Assembly (NCBI GenBank): GCA_003254925.1
Contig: QANZ01014541.1
Coordinates: forward strand, 62,001 to 126,000
Origin: Chamaecrista fasciculata
Lineage: Eukaryota > Streptophyta > Magnoliopsida > Fabales > Fabaceae
DNA length: 64,000 nt
Reading direction: 5' to 3'
In this document: piece after piece, positions 44,980 through 58,300 of the stretch
How the letters are laid out: every line of letters starts with the position of its first letter
Numbering within the stretch: the stretch's first letter is position 1
Notes under the pieces: model-generated
The model's database searches: none
Seen by the model: only the letters and a program-made list of their open reading frames with translations
Told to the model about the DNA's origin: nothing
Program-made: the position numbers and the translations under genes

Positions 44980-47220
44980 ATTTGGTCCAAAAAATATCAG
45001 CGACAGTTTCAAGTTCATTGGTTCAACAGTTTTCCTTGGTTAGAATATTCACCGACAAAAGATGCTACTTTTCTATTTCCATGTTATTTGTTTGTTAAAA
45101 ATCCATCGGGATGTGAAGGGTCTGAGACATTTATATCATTGGGGTTCAAAAATTGGAAGAAAGTCGATGATAGAAAAAATAGTGCATTTTGATCTCATAT
45201 GGTAAAGCATCAAAATTCAGTTCATAATATTGCCATCAAATGCCTTGAAGATTTCAAGAACCAATCGAGTCATATTGAAAGAATTTTAGCAAAAAAAAAA
45301 AAACTTCATAACAAATTTTGAACAATCAATTGCATCTTAAAGCCTTTGTAAATGTTATTAGATAGCTGACTTTTCAATCTTGTACTCTTAGAGGGATTGA
45401 TGAGAGCCTAGAATAAAAAAATCAAGAAAATTTTCTTGAGATGATAAAACTTTTGTCTTCTTATGATGATAAAGTGAATAAAGTTGTTTTAGAAAATGCC
45501 ACAGAAAATGCAAAATAAACATCTCCAACCATTCGAAAGGAGATTTACATATTTTTGCTAGAAATATACAAAAGGAGATTTGTAAAGAGTTTAGTGATGC
45601 AAAATTTTTATTTGATTGTTGATGAAGCTCAAGATGAATTCAAAAGAAAACAAATGACATTGATTGTTAGATTTGTTGATAAAATAAACAAGTGCATAAA
45701 CTCTTAAGTAAGAGATATGTTCAAGTTTGCCACATCATAATCTTAGCATTCAAAATATTCGTGGTCAATTATATGATGGAGCTAGTAATATGTGTGGAGA
45801 GTGGAATGGACTACAATAATTTTGCAAGAGTGTCCGTATGCATATTATGTTCATTGTTTAGTTCATCAATTACAATTGGCTCTTGAAGTAGTTGATGTTC
45901 ATATTTTTTTTTCAAAATCTAAATTTCATCATAAATGTTGTGAGTTTCTCATGTAAGCGTAATGATGAATTGCAAAATGCTTTTGCAATTGAAATTACTA
46001 ATTTGATTGCAAGTTATGAGATTGAAACAGGAAGAGAATTAAATCAATCTATCACACTCCAAAGACTAGCAGACACAAGATGAAGTTCTCATTTTAAATC
46101 ATTGTGCAATCTGTTGAGGATGTTCAAAGCAACTATTTCAGTTCTAAAAAAATTTAGTTATTGAAGGATCTACATATTCTCAACAAGGTGATGCTAGTTT
46201 TGATCTTAAGTCATTGATATCATTTGAGTTTGTTTTTATTCTTCATTTGATGAAAGAAATTATGGGAATCACAGACTTACTTTGTGACTCTACAACAAAA
46301 GTTTCAAGATATTTTAAATGCTATGCATTTGGTATCTACCACTAAATTATTGAAGGATTTACATATTCTCAACAAGGTGATGCTAGTTTTGATCTTAAGT
46401 CGTTGATATCATTTGACTTTGTTTTTATTTTCCATTTGATAAAAGAAATTATGGGAATCACATATTTACTTTGTCAGACTCTACAACAAAAGTTTCAAGA
46501 TATTTTAAATGCTATGCATTTGGTATCTACCACTTAATCTTTGATTCAAGAGCTAAGAGGCAGTGGTTGGGATAATCTCTTATCTAATGTTACTTATATT
46601 TGTGGAAGTCATAATATTCAAATTCCTGACTTGAGTGCTTCTTTCTCTAACATAGTTCATTCTCGTTGTCAAAAGAATAATGTTACAGTTGAGCATCACT
46701 ATTGAATGGATTTGTTTACAAATATGATTGATTATCAATTGAAGGAACTAAATAGTAGATTTAGTGAACAAGCTACAAAATTCTTCTTTTGAGTGCAACT
46801 TTAGATCCTAGAGATATCTTACAAATAATTCAAAGCTGATAAAAATACTAGTGCTTGTTGAAAAATTTTATCTTTCTGACTTTTGTGATCAAGAAGAAAA
46901 TCATTTGAAGTATGAGTTGCAAAGCTTGATGTACTTTGTCATACAAAATTATAAAATTTGTCTACTATTGTTGAATTATGTCAGGGACTGGTGGAAACTA
47001 GAAAATCAGAAACATATCCACTTATTGAAAGGCGACTTCGTCTTATTTTGACACTTTCTATTTTAGTAGCAACCACAGAGCGTGCTTTCTTAACTATGAA
47101 AATTATTAGAACAAGACTTCGCAACAAGATGGAAGATGACTATTCAAGAAATGCTATAATTGTCTATACTTAAAAAAAAAAATTGCTCAGACTTTTTACA
47201 ATAGATACAATTATAGATGA
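44980..47220 (+). pseudogene. hAT transposase remnant (TTF zinc finger / ZMYM1-like, DUF4371)
   Basis: Traces in order: WFNSFPWLEYSPTKDATFLF with FPCYLFVKN (TTF-type zinc finger) near 45026-45100; DEAQDEFKRKQMTLIVRFVD (DUF4371, DEARDESKREQMA-like) near 45620-45680; YYVHCLVHQLQLALEVVDV near 45836-45895; and the C-terminal hAT dimerisation motif TYPLIERRLRLILTLSILVATTERAF near 47015-47095, followed by TRLRNKMEDDYSRNAIIVY. Stops and frame changes are frequent, with a tandem duplication at 46161-46535, so it is dead. Proteins of this type are often annotated as zinc finger MYM-type protein 1-like. Its terminal inverted repeats were not located. Confidence 0.85.
46161..46535 (+). repeat. Direct tandem duplication inside the hAT remnant
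   Basis: Positions 46161-46346 and 46350-46535 both run from TTGAAGGAT[C/T]TACATATTC to GGTATCTACCACT, with few substitutions and one 3-base indel. Confidence 0.88.
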
Positions 47221-47515
47221 CTTCTAACTTATTTTAGAAAAGAATAAAAGTAGCCCTGCCTAAAAATATATTGTAGCTACCGACAATTATGATAATTTTG
47301 GTCCTTAATTAGACACTTTGGTCCAAAATCTCAAACTTATTAATTTTCATTTACTCCAAAACCAGTACCAATAGTCCAATACGGCGCATACCACAATGAT
47401 CCGAAGTTTCCTTTATGGAGCATCATGCTCACTGAATTTTTGTCTGCATTTTGCCTTTTCTTTTCCTAGCCGTTGTTTTGTGAGGAGCCTAAATCAGTCA
47501 AATCTTGTGCACTTT
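47221..47515. other. Short spacer with GGTCC-type repeat debris
   Basis: Phrases AATTTTGGTCCTTAATT and ACTTTGGTCCAAAATC at 47292-47330 resemble termini of the inverted-repeat elements nearby, but no partner was found. Confidence 0.4.
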
Positions 47516-48278
47516 GGCCAAAGTCTCAAATTGGTCTCTTATTTATGGGATGAATTTCAAATTGGTAAATTATCTTTTATTTATTTTAGACTAGTCCTAC
47601 TTATTTTTATGATGTTTCATATTAGTCCCGAAAATATTTAATGTGGTTGTATCTCTCTTATGTCTATCTTAAATGCGACAAAATCAGAGTTACAAATTTT
47701 TTGATGAGTACTTTTCACTATCAATAAACGAAGTCAAATTGAGTCGTACAAGTAACTCGTTTCACAATCAAACAAGTGAAATTGATAATATATCTCTCGT
47801 TTGATTTTTTTAGGTTGAAGGTAATATTTCAAACTGATCTTACATATTTTTATATTATTTCAAATTGGTCCCAGAAACATTTAATGTGATAATGTCTCTC
47901 TTATTTTAATCTCAAATGCGACAAATTCAGAACTATTAGTTTCTTTTGACTAGTACTTTGGAACCATCAACAAACAAGGTTATGCGGAGTCCTAGAAGTG
48001 GATAACTCGTTTCACAATCAAACAAGTAAAATTAGTCATATCTCTCTCGTTTGAAGTCCAAATACAATGAATTTTAAGTTATATGCTAACTCTTAAATAC
48101 ATCTTTATCTACTCAGTTAAGATCACTATAAAATGAGGTCAAATTGCATCTCGAAAATATTTTTGAAACCAATTTAAAACATCATGAAAATATATAAATC
48201 CAACGTGGAACAAATAAAAGTTAAAGGACCAATTTAAAATCTACCCCATCTATAAGGGACCAATTGGAAACTTTGGCC
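47516..48278. mobile_element. Long inverted-repeat MITE, 763 bp
   Basis: The left terminus GGCCAAAGTCTCAAATTGG and the right terminus CCAATTGGAAACTTTGGCC are inverted relatives, and similarity continues inward (TTTTATTTATTTTAGACTAGTCC against GGACCAATTTAAAATC). The interior holds two related blocks with CAAACAAGTGAAATTGATAAT-type and TCTCTCGTTTGA phrases. No clear target duplication is seen; it is aged. Confidence 0.75.
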
Positions 48279-48526
48279 TTTATTTTTTTTCTTTCCAAAC
48301 AAATCTCGTCGCAGTTAGTAAGCAGAAACCAAAACAAGACGTTGACCCGCCGGTAGTAATGGACTAATGGTAATGCTCAACACACCGCTTTCCTTTTCCT
48401 TACCTGCCTTCTTCGTCGTGACTGTTAGTGATTGGGTGGCAACGTGGCATATGCCTTCCTTCCACTGTTTCGGTTCTCACATTTCCAAAATTTTATGGGT
48501 CATCGTGGTCCCCCCACAATATATAT

Positions 48527-49078
48527 GGATTAAAATATATTTTTGTTCAGATAACTTAGCTCTCAATTTGCTCTTAACTTTTTTTTTTTTTTTATTACAC
48601 TTTTAGTTTCATATAATTGTAAAAAGTCACATATTTGATCCAATATCACTTTTGGTCTCGCATCTTTTCGTCAGGTTGTAGAGTTGTTCTCAAAAAATTT
48701 CACTATCAATGCCATGAGATCCAAAATTATGAGACCAATTCTGCACTTCTGTCGCATATTTTTTTAAAAAGTTACACATTTGGTCAAATCTTACTTTTAA
48801 TCTCGTATATTTTGGTATAGTTGCAAAATGAGTTCTATATCTTTACAAAAGGTTCCATTGTCAGCTCCACTTTATCCAAAAATATAAGACCAATTTTGCA
48901 CTTAACCAAAAAATATGAGACCAATTCTACAACATGAACTAAAATTATTAGACCAAAAGTGCAACACGTGACCAAATCTACAACGAGCAAAACATATTGA
49001 TAAAAAGTGCAAAAAAAAAAAAGTTGAGACCAAATTGAAATATGAGCAAAAAATTATGGGATCAAAATGCATTTGACC
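48527..49078. mobile_element. Inverted-repeat MITE next to the pyruvate kinase promoter, 552 bp
   Basis: Left GGATTAAAATATATTTTTGTTC matches right GGTCAAATGCATTTTGATCC read inward. Both arms contain a long T/A run and TTTTGGTCTCG / GAGACCAATTTTGC-type blocks around a TTTACAAAAGGTTCC centre. It ends 278 bp before the pyruvate kinase ATG. Target duplication not seen. Confidence 0.65.
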
Positions 49079-49356
49079 TCTCTCTCTCTATATATATAAT
49101 ATTCCTATATACGTATTACTATTTACTACTACAATCATTTAAAACCCACCTACGCAAAAATAGTATTTTCATTTCAACACTCTCTCCCTTAACAGTCAAC
49201 TTTTTTCAACAACACACATTTCGTCCGTACAACTTGTTCCATCGGCGATCTTCGGCGACTATCGGCGATCGATAGTGCGATTCTTTCCTTCTTTGTCTAT
49301 TCTTCTTCTTCTTCTTCTTCTGATTCAGATCAGTTCAGTGTTACTGTTGATCGAAA
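49079..49356 (+). promoter_or_regulatory. Core promoter and 5' untranslated region of the pyruvate kinase gene
   Basis: A TATA-like TATATATATAATATTCC lies at 49089-49105, next to a CT-repeat at 49079-49088 that begins right after the MITE. The leader holds a (TTC)n run at about 49299-49320. The ATG at 49357 is the start that gives the family N-terminus. Confidence 0.6.
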
Positions 49357-52300
49357 ATGCATTCCAGTCCCTTACTTCTCGAGGAACCTATTAGGATGTC
49401 ATCCATCCTCGAACCATCGAAGCCTGTGAGAATTTTCTCGTCTTCTTTTATTATTGTTTTGTATGTTTGTTTGTTTGTTTTCTTTTTTGAAGTAGTGAGT
49501 ACTGTATTTTTCCTGCTTATTTCCTCGATCTCACTGATTTTATATGGATGTAGCCTTATATGCTGCTCTGCTTTTGATTGCTATGAAATTTATGAAATCA
49601 AGTTGGTAAAAGGAAAAGAAACTATACAAGATTGGAGTGTTTACTCTCTCTTTATGTTATCCTTGCTAAATTTGGTTGAGACGTACGCAATGTGATAATG
49701 AATGCGATTTGAAATTCAAGATACGCTTATATTAATATGTTATACCTTTCCATTATAATTGTACATCGACGTTGGTGTCTTCTTCTTATAGTATAGCAGT
49801 TTTTGATTCTTTGTGTTTATAGAGTTCTCAATTAATGATTTGCTAATTTTTCGTTGATTTCTTTTGGCAAACAACGTATTGCTTATTTTGGTTTTTCCAA
49901 ATTATTTTTTGGTCTAGTAGAAGAATTAGTATTTGAGAGATTCAAGCTATAGAAAAACCTTTAGTTGTTTGTGACGCTGTTTACATTTCCTAGAGAGCCC
50001 TTTGGCCCTTTGGTATTTTATTCATTGAGTCGGTTTTTGTCAATTTGGATTTTGATACAAGTGCTTCAACCTGCTGCAGAGTTTCTTTCCGTCTATGACG
50101 AAGATTGTTGGAACTCTTGGTCAAAAGTCACGGTCAGCTGAAACGATTGCACGGTGCCTTGAAGCTGGAATGTCAGGTATTATCCCCTTATAAATTGCAG
50201 ATTTCTTCTGTAAAGAATTATAATAAGTCGAGGAACACTTTTCTTTTTTTTTTTTTTCGTAATTTTATTTTCTCTTATTGCTAAATTCCCAAAAGAAAAA
50301 TCAACAATTCAACCAGTCCGAAATAATGGACTTCTTTTTTAAGATAAAGTTTTAAGACCTAGTAGTGCCCAAAATAAAACAAAAGGGAAAACATTCCAGC
50401 AAGAAATTGTCTCTTGGACTGTCATGTTTGTGTTTTCTTTTTGGCTTTTGGAGAGTACTATTATGTATTATCTTGAATCTGAAATTTAGCAGTTTGCATA
50501 TTATAGTTCAGGGTAGGCTTTTTTGTTTTGTTTTTATAGTCACTGTCTTGGTTATCTTTTCATCATATCTTAGTTCTATTTCTTATCTTGTGCTAGTGGC
50601 AAGGTTTGATTTCTCATGGGGTGATCCGGAATACCATCAAGAGACATTGGAAAATTTAAAGGCTGCTATCAAAAGTACCAAGAAACTCTGTGCGGTAACA
50701 TGCCACACCTTTGCCATGTTTATTCAGTTTCTTTTGAATTTGGCCAAGCTTAGCTTACTTTCATAATGGAGTTAGATGCGTGAATGATCATCTTTTGTTA
50801 AACAATGTTGGTCAAAATGCATAAACTTGCCTTTTTTTTTTTTAGTGCTAGTTGTTGATACTTGATACCTTTAGGGTTAATAATATTTTTTTTTAAGTGT
50901 CTCCTTGTTTCTTCTTATACAATATGATACCAAGTCTTTGTAAAAGGTTAACGTCTTTATCATCTCAGGATTGATGCAATCAGTGTTATAAAATATTCAC
51001 GCATAAAGTTATTCTGGCAAACTATCATCTTCTCTTGAGAGAATACGAGGATTGCACACAATGAGCCATTCTTACCCTCCACCATCTTATATCTTATATA
51101 GGCCTTAAATCCTGAATCTGATCATTTCTTGCATCGGCCCTAGTTAGTGTTTGATATGAGCAAAATTGTGACTGTAAGATTTTCTACTTTAAAAGTTGAT
51201 TTTGGTAACTGTGCCTTTTCCCAATCAATTTCATCATGTATGAATCTGTCTCTCTCTATATCTCCCTAGTTTTTTTTTATTCATCAGTTCAGTAAATTCT
51301 TTTGCTTTGCTTGGATCCACATTCCACAAACTATATAAAGGAATGCATAACGTAAATATCACTGTCTTATTTTTCAATATCTATTCTTTTTTTCTAACAT
51401 TGTGTTGATGTAATGATTAAATGGCTGGTTTGTTCTGCCACAAAATATGGAAAAGGAAATTATGATATCTAGTTGTCCTGACTCCGGCCGGACACACATG
51501 AATATCAATAAACATGACATACTTTACAAATTATTTTTTTTGGCCAATCAAAATTTAAAAAATACAAAACTTTACAAATTATTATTGAATATTGATTAGT
51601 AAATCAGCTTCTATTGTTGGTGCACTTTAAATATATGTCAATGCCTTCCTAATATATCTAAAATACGTTCTGGTCCAACTCCAGGTTATGCTTGATACTG
51701 TGGGCCCAGAATTACTCGTAGTGAATATAGGTGACCACCCTATTTCCTTGCAAGCCGATACATTGGTTGTATTAACTCCAAATCAAAGCCAAGAGGCCAA
51801 TTCAAATCTCTTACCAGTTAACTTCAATGGGCTATCAAAGGTTAGTGTAGCTCTTACATGTAATTTATATTTGTTGTTTGCAAGATATTTCTTGTCATTT
51901 AGTTTGTTGAGTTCTTCCAACTTATAAGTATGGTCACCTCATGCTAGTTATCCTCTTTACATATAGTTTAATCACTTTATTTCTTACAGTGTCTTTTGTT
52001 GCATCCCAATTATGATGAATAAATTTTTCTTACTGCTAATTGTGGTTAAGAATTTAGGAAATTCTTGTAGAATAAAAATAGTTACCTCATAAGAGTATTG
52101 AGAAATTTGAAAAAAGTTTATAAGTGTTTCTGGGGCTATAGTGATAAAATAAATAAATTCTGAAGGGTTAGTCTTATATACACTATGTTGAGAAGCATAG
52201 GAATTATCCTATTTCGTTTTTTTTTTTGTTAACCAAGCTTGGTTGGTCTAGTGGTCGAGCTCACTAGGTCGCTTAAGCAAGGTCGGGACTTTGAATCCCG

Positions 52301-55300
52301 CCTTGTGTATGCAGCAACCAATTGGGCAGTGGCAGACCCTTAAGTGGAGCACCGATCCACGGAGGATTAGTCCTTGGCCTATCGGGCTGGGGGATACCTT
52401 GGGAAACCAAAAAAAAAAAGAATTTTATTTTTGTTATTATCATTATCCTTTTTCAAATAGTATTAGATTTTTTCTATTATTTTCTTTTCTAGTAGGTTTA
52501 TGATTCATAGCTTAATTAGGAATATTTCTCTCTTATTTAAGTGGTTGCAAACCTTTGTGTTTAGATGAACTATAATAATTTTTCTGCCTAATATTTCTCA
52601 ACACACTCTAATTGAGTATTTTGATTAATATATTGTTTGGTCCCATCCTTTTCAACCTAACTTTTTCTCTCCCTGTTTTCTCCACATGCTATTAGAACCT
52701 ATGTATCACCAAGAATCCCAACCATATCTTCTACATTAAAGAAGTCAAAATACAAAATCCCAGTTTTTTGGGTTCTCAAGTGGTGATTGTGATAGTTTGG
52801 TGTTATGAGTATTTGTTTATGTAATTGTGTATTTTTAGGAGTCTACTATTATCTACTAGCTATGAGCCATAGTAATACATTTTCAAGCCTGTCATGTGTC
52901 AGGCATGTGTCCAATATCAACAGTACCTTGACCTAGTGTTGATATGCAGCTTAACATATCCCAATATGTCACAATAAAAAAAAAAGTATTCTCATTGCTT
53001 GAGCACATGTAAACATGACTCACAATGTCTTATGTAATTATGTAAATTTAAGCAAACTTTCAGGGGAGAGAGGAGAACTCAGCATGAACTCATAATAGTT
53101 TGACTACACTATTAGATAGTTATAAATATTTATATACAAGACTTCAAATACAATATAAAGCACGGCAATACATCTTTGAAGATTATGCAAGCATACCAAA
53201 CTCTGCTAAATTCATGTGTTTAAGGGCAAGCATACTGTTTGAGCAAAAAAAAAAGGGCAAGCATACTGTGTTCATAAAAATTACTAGTGAAATGGGCTGA
53301 CAACAAACTGCTAAAAATGGTCCCATCCTTTACCTGTTATGAATTTAGTATGCTTGCTCTTAAACACGCAAGTTTATCTTGAGTTTAATAAAGTTCATCC
53401 AATATCACTCTTTTTCTTTATTTATTTTTACATGGAGCTAACACTGTTTGTTTCTGTTTGAAAGTAAAAATATATGCTTTCACTATGAAAAATGAGAGTT
53501 GCAAACAGTGCTCTCCGCTCCTTTTCTTACCTCGAAATGGTTTTTGACAAAATGTCTGAACTCTGAAGATATAATGGTATTTATACAAAAGAGACAGCGA
53601 AAGAAAGTCATTCCACAAATGAATATCCCTAATTTTTGGGGATTTATTCATTACCTGATTTTCAGAGATTTAAACTAATTACAAGGGTCAAATATTACGA
53701 TTATCATTGATTCTTAATATATATTAGAACTCAGGTATAACCAACCTTGAATCTCAAGCATGCCTTCAGCCTTCCACGCCAAATTAAATATACAAATGGA
53801 TAAATAGAAGAAAAATAAAAAATCCAGTTCTTTTAGTTCTTAAGAACAGACATTTTTTCAAATGTGTCATTTGTTAGACATTTCTCGAATACTGATGTCA
53901 AAGATAATCGACATGTGCCCAGAATGTCTAGATGTGTCACAATAAATGTCTTCTTTTGTAATTTTTCTTTATTATTTATGTTAGTTAAAAACAAAATATT
54001 AAGTAAAAGTAGGTGATCCATTAATCTTAATTGGTAGCAGAATTTCAGTAGTTCCCATTGTCACTCTTTACCATAGATAAGAACCGTGAAACTTTAATCT
54101 CTTAGTAGAACTGGATATTTTTAATCATTATATGGGAGATTTTCAGAGATGGAGAAGGTTTTTTTTTGCTTTTTTTCTTTCTTTCCTGTCGCATGGATTG
54201 TAAAGGTTGGTTGGAGGAGACTTGGAGTATTTTTCCTGATGGATTTATCTAGGAAATTGGCATATTGTCTATCAACAATTGTCATACCCTGAAATGGGTG
54301 AAAGTTTTTCATTTTCAGGAGTTTTAACTGGGGTGTTTGATTCCTGCCAAAATATACAATGATTTTCCATGGTTAACTACTCTAGAAACAAACGTACTGT
54401 CAGCAGCAGTTCATCTCTGAAATGATTAAAATTCTTCTTGTTAGTGTCAGAAAAAGAGGATAAAGAAAAAACTGAATGGGATTTCAGAATGTCTTGTTAG
54501 TTCTACTTGTATCTACTTATAATTATATAGTAGGCCAACAACAAATTAGGCTAATAGGTCCAGGTCACAAGCTGTCATAACTCATCTTCAAGCTGAAGCA
54601 TAAACATTGATGGTGGCTAGTCTGTTATATAGACATTCAATTCCTGTCTCATTAAGAGCCGTGTTAAACAAATCTGCTGCTCCATATCTTGTACAAACCT
54701 AGGCATAGGTAAGAACATCACAAACCCAGTATGTCTCTCATGGCATGCTTATCATAATGCTTCTCAAAACTGTGATTAAAGGCACCGTTACATAAGATGT
54801 AATTTTGTCTGCTTTAGATGATAAGAAAAACCTTTAATAGGTCAGTGAGCTTTTATGGCTCCAATTTTAATTCTATATCTGGCCTTTGTTCTTCATAGCT
54901 CTCTAATTTTTGGAAGGGCAACGATTTTATTTATTTATTTATTTTTCCATTCTTATGGTTAGTTATGTCTGTGGGCTTTGCCCACAACTTAATCCCTGGC
55001 CTAGGCTATTTGAGAGTGCATTCCCTAACATTGGCCTAGATAATTCAAATGTTGTCAAGTTCTATGTAACTTTTAGGGTTTAACATTATAAGCTTAAATT
55101 TTATACAATTATGGTGTCCCATAACTAAAGTGTCTCAATTTCTGCAGGCAGTAAAGAAGGGCGATAATATTTTTCTTGGTCAATACCTATTTACAGGAAG
55201 TGAAACAACTTCTGTGTGGCTGGAGGTAACTAATGCTTGTGCAACTAGTAGTACCTTTTTCCATCATTATATATCGATAATTTTATTCTAGCCATTTGTC

Positions 55301-58300
55301 TATCTGGAGTTAGATTTTTCTAAAGGAAATAAATGTTCATTGAAGTTAAGTAGTGAACTACATGTTTCTTTCTAATTGCATGTTTGGCTAAGCTTGTCCA
55401 AGGAAATATGTTGCTTATTTTTTAAGAAAAGTACTTATTTTGGAATTCAGTGGTGGTTGCCCAAACTTCTCTAGAGTTACTTTCTAGTGGTAGTAGTTAT
55501 TTTTAATGGGATGGAAGTGGAAGTTGGAGTGGAGGTTCTAATTTAGGTAAAGCTAAGGTAGAAAATCATTTTCTTAACAAGAAGATTACCCCGCCCAAAC
55601 TCATTAATTACCATGACTATCCCTCACATTTTTGTTTTTAGTCTGTGCTATTAAGTATTTTTAACCTTCTTTACCTATGTTCTTAAATGCACGTGTTTCA
55701 GTAATTTGACTGTAAAATGTACATTTTTTAAAAAATAATGTATCAAATACAACAGTGCATTGTATTCATAAAAGTGTTTATGAAATGAAACTAGCAAATC
55801 TATACAGACCATAAGTATATACCATTGTTATGTGGCCAACCCATAGTGTTTGCTAAATACTATATATATAGCCAATACCAATGGAACTGGGATTTTTTTG
55901 CCGCCCAACCCAAAAAAAATAAATTACTCAAAAATACTAAAAATAAAATAATTTACACGACTAAACTAATTTTAGCAAAAGGCAGCCGAACGCAAACCAC
56001 ATTCCCTGATAGCAAGTTCAGTGAATGTAAACCGCAGTCCAGGAAGGCAAGTTAAGAATGCATAGAATATGGAGATGGGGTTAACAGTTTGCGTTCAATG
56101 AAAAAGCTTCAAGATGAACACAAACAATCATCAAACCCATGTATAGATTGAATGCAACCCATGTTTGAGGATCAAAGTTTATGTTCATATAAAATGCACC
56201 CAAGGATCTCAGTTTGTGTTCATAATTTTACAATCAACAAATGAATAAAACATGGATGTGGTGTTCATGGTTAGTGTGCAATATCGAAATATCACAAATT
56301 ATGTTTTTCACCCATTACCTTTCTTTTATGACCAAGAAATGAAGTTGTGTATATATGTTGACAAATAATAAATTATATTTATATATTATTATTGCCATAT
56401 TATAGAATGAATTGAAGCATAAGTCTACCACATGATGTGAAACATGATACAAATATTTTCCAATACTCAATTTCATAAATCTTCTGTGTTGTTAATCACT
56501 ATCATCACTCCTAAAGTTTGTTTTCAATATGCAGGTCAGTGAGGTTCATGGTGATGATGTCACTTGTCTCATAAAAAATTCTGCTACATTATCTGGGTCA
56601 TTGTATACTTTACATGTCTCTCAGATCCGCATTGATCTTCCTACGCTTACTGATCAGGACAAAAAGGTAAGTATTTGGTATTCGCAGAAAAACCTGTTGA
56701 AGAAAAATGTGGTTGAGTTGGTTTCCTACTTTAGGTCCTTGAGAAAGAATGATTTAATTTTATAATTCTTTCTATGGGATTTGAGGTCGAAATTAAATTA
56801 TATTTATTGTGGAGGTAATAGGTATACTTAAGTAGTTTTTTTTTGGCATCAGATTGCTTATCCTTCTAATTAGCTCTGTCTAATAAAAATTCAATCTAAA
56901 AGATTAGATGCATGTGTGAACTCTCTATATGAACTAAAGGTGAGATTTATTCTTCTGCACAAATTCAAAGATTATAATTGATTCACCTTACCCCTGTTAG
57001 ATTCATGTGTGTAAAATACCTGTTTTTTACCTGCTAGGTTCTTGTAGTTTTGTGAGACTAACAGTTTACTTTGTACACATTTATTAACTCAGGTTATAAG
57101 CACATTTGGAGTTCAAAACAACATAGACTTCCTTTCATTGTCATACACACGCCACGCTGAAGATATTCGCCATGTAACGGACATTCCAGATAGCTTTTGT
57201 TCATTTATTCTATTTTATTATATTAAATTTTATGACATGTATTTAACTTTTCTTCCTATTTTGGTTCTTAGAGATTTAATTCGGTTTGGGATCTTGCTTA
57301 CTTTTATCAAAATTCTGTCTAAGTGAATTGTTTTTGGTCCTTGGTTTTCATCATATCATTGAGAGATGTCTATATTTTTATTTTGCAGGCTCGTGAGTTT
57401 CTCTCTAAACTTGGTGACTTGAACCAGACAAAAATTTTTGCAAAGATTGAGAACATAGAGGTGAACTTTAAGATCCTTGCAACCATATACTTACCACTCT
57501 TGGTAGATTATAAGCAAATAAGTTCATATGAGACTACCATCTTATTGTGATAGGCTCGATGTAAGGAATGATGCTAAGAATATGAGAGGCTGTTCAAATA
57601 AATGTGTGTTTTGAGCTGCCTTTCTGTGCTTTATTTTGATTTTAAACTGTATGTTCTGGTGAATTTTATAGGGTTTGACACATTTTGATGAAATATTGAG
57701 AGAAGCAGATGGTATCATCCTCGCTCGAGGAAATTTGGGAATAGATCTCCCACCCGAGAAGGTAAGTTTGAACAGAAAAATCAGTTGTTATGTCCGATTT
57801 ACTTATATATCGGGATAATAGGTGTTATAGCCTTTTGTGCCATCTTTACATGTTTTTTTTATGGCTTTTGTTGCTGCCTTCACTCTCCAGTATAAAAAAC
57901 TTGCATACTGGAACATGGTAATTAGAAACTTGCATATATTTCGTTGACATTGGCAGGTGTTTTTATTCCAAAAAGCTGCTATCTACAAATGCAACATGGT
58001 TGGAAAGCCAGCTGTTGTCACACGTGTTGTGGACACTATGACTGATAACTTAAGACCTACTCGTGCTGAAGCAACCGATGTTGCCAATGCCGTTTTGGAT
58101 GGTATGTAACTTTCTTTTCAAGCAACAAAATAACGTTTCTAGGGCTCCCTGTAATGCTTTTTTGGAAAACCCACTGTTGGAAATTTTGACTTTCGATGTT
58201 CTTTTGTGTTGTTTTTGGTAATCCTGTTCTTCCAAATTTTTATTGCTCTCAATGTGATAAAGTCTGCCATTAGATACATGTACATGTTACTATTTCTTCA

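Noticed and set aside
49357..49695. 112-codon open frame at the pyruvate kinase start
   Set aside because: Only the first 23 codons are real; the rest is intron 1 read through the splice donor.
52233..52419. A tRNA gene in the pyruvate kinase intron
   Set aside because: Only A and B boxes are present, without an acceptor or anticodon stem; a SINE explains it.
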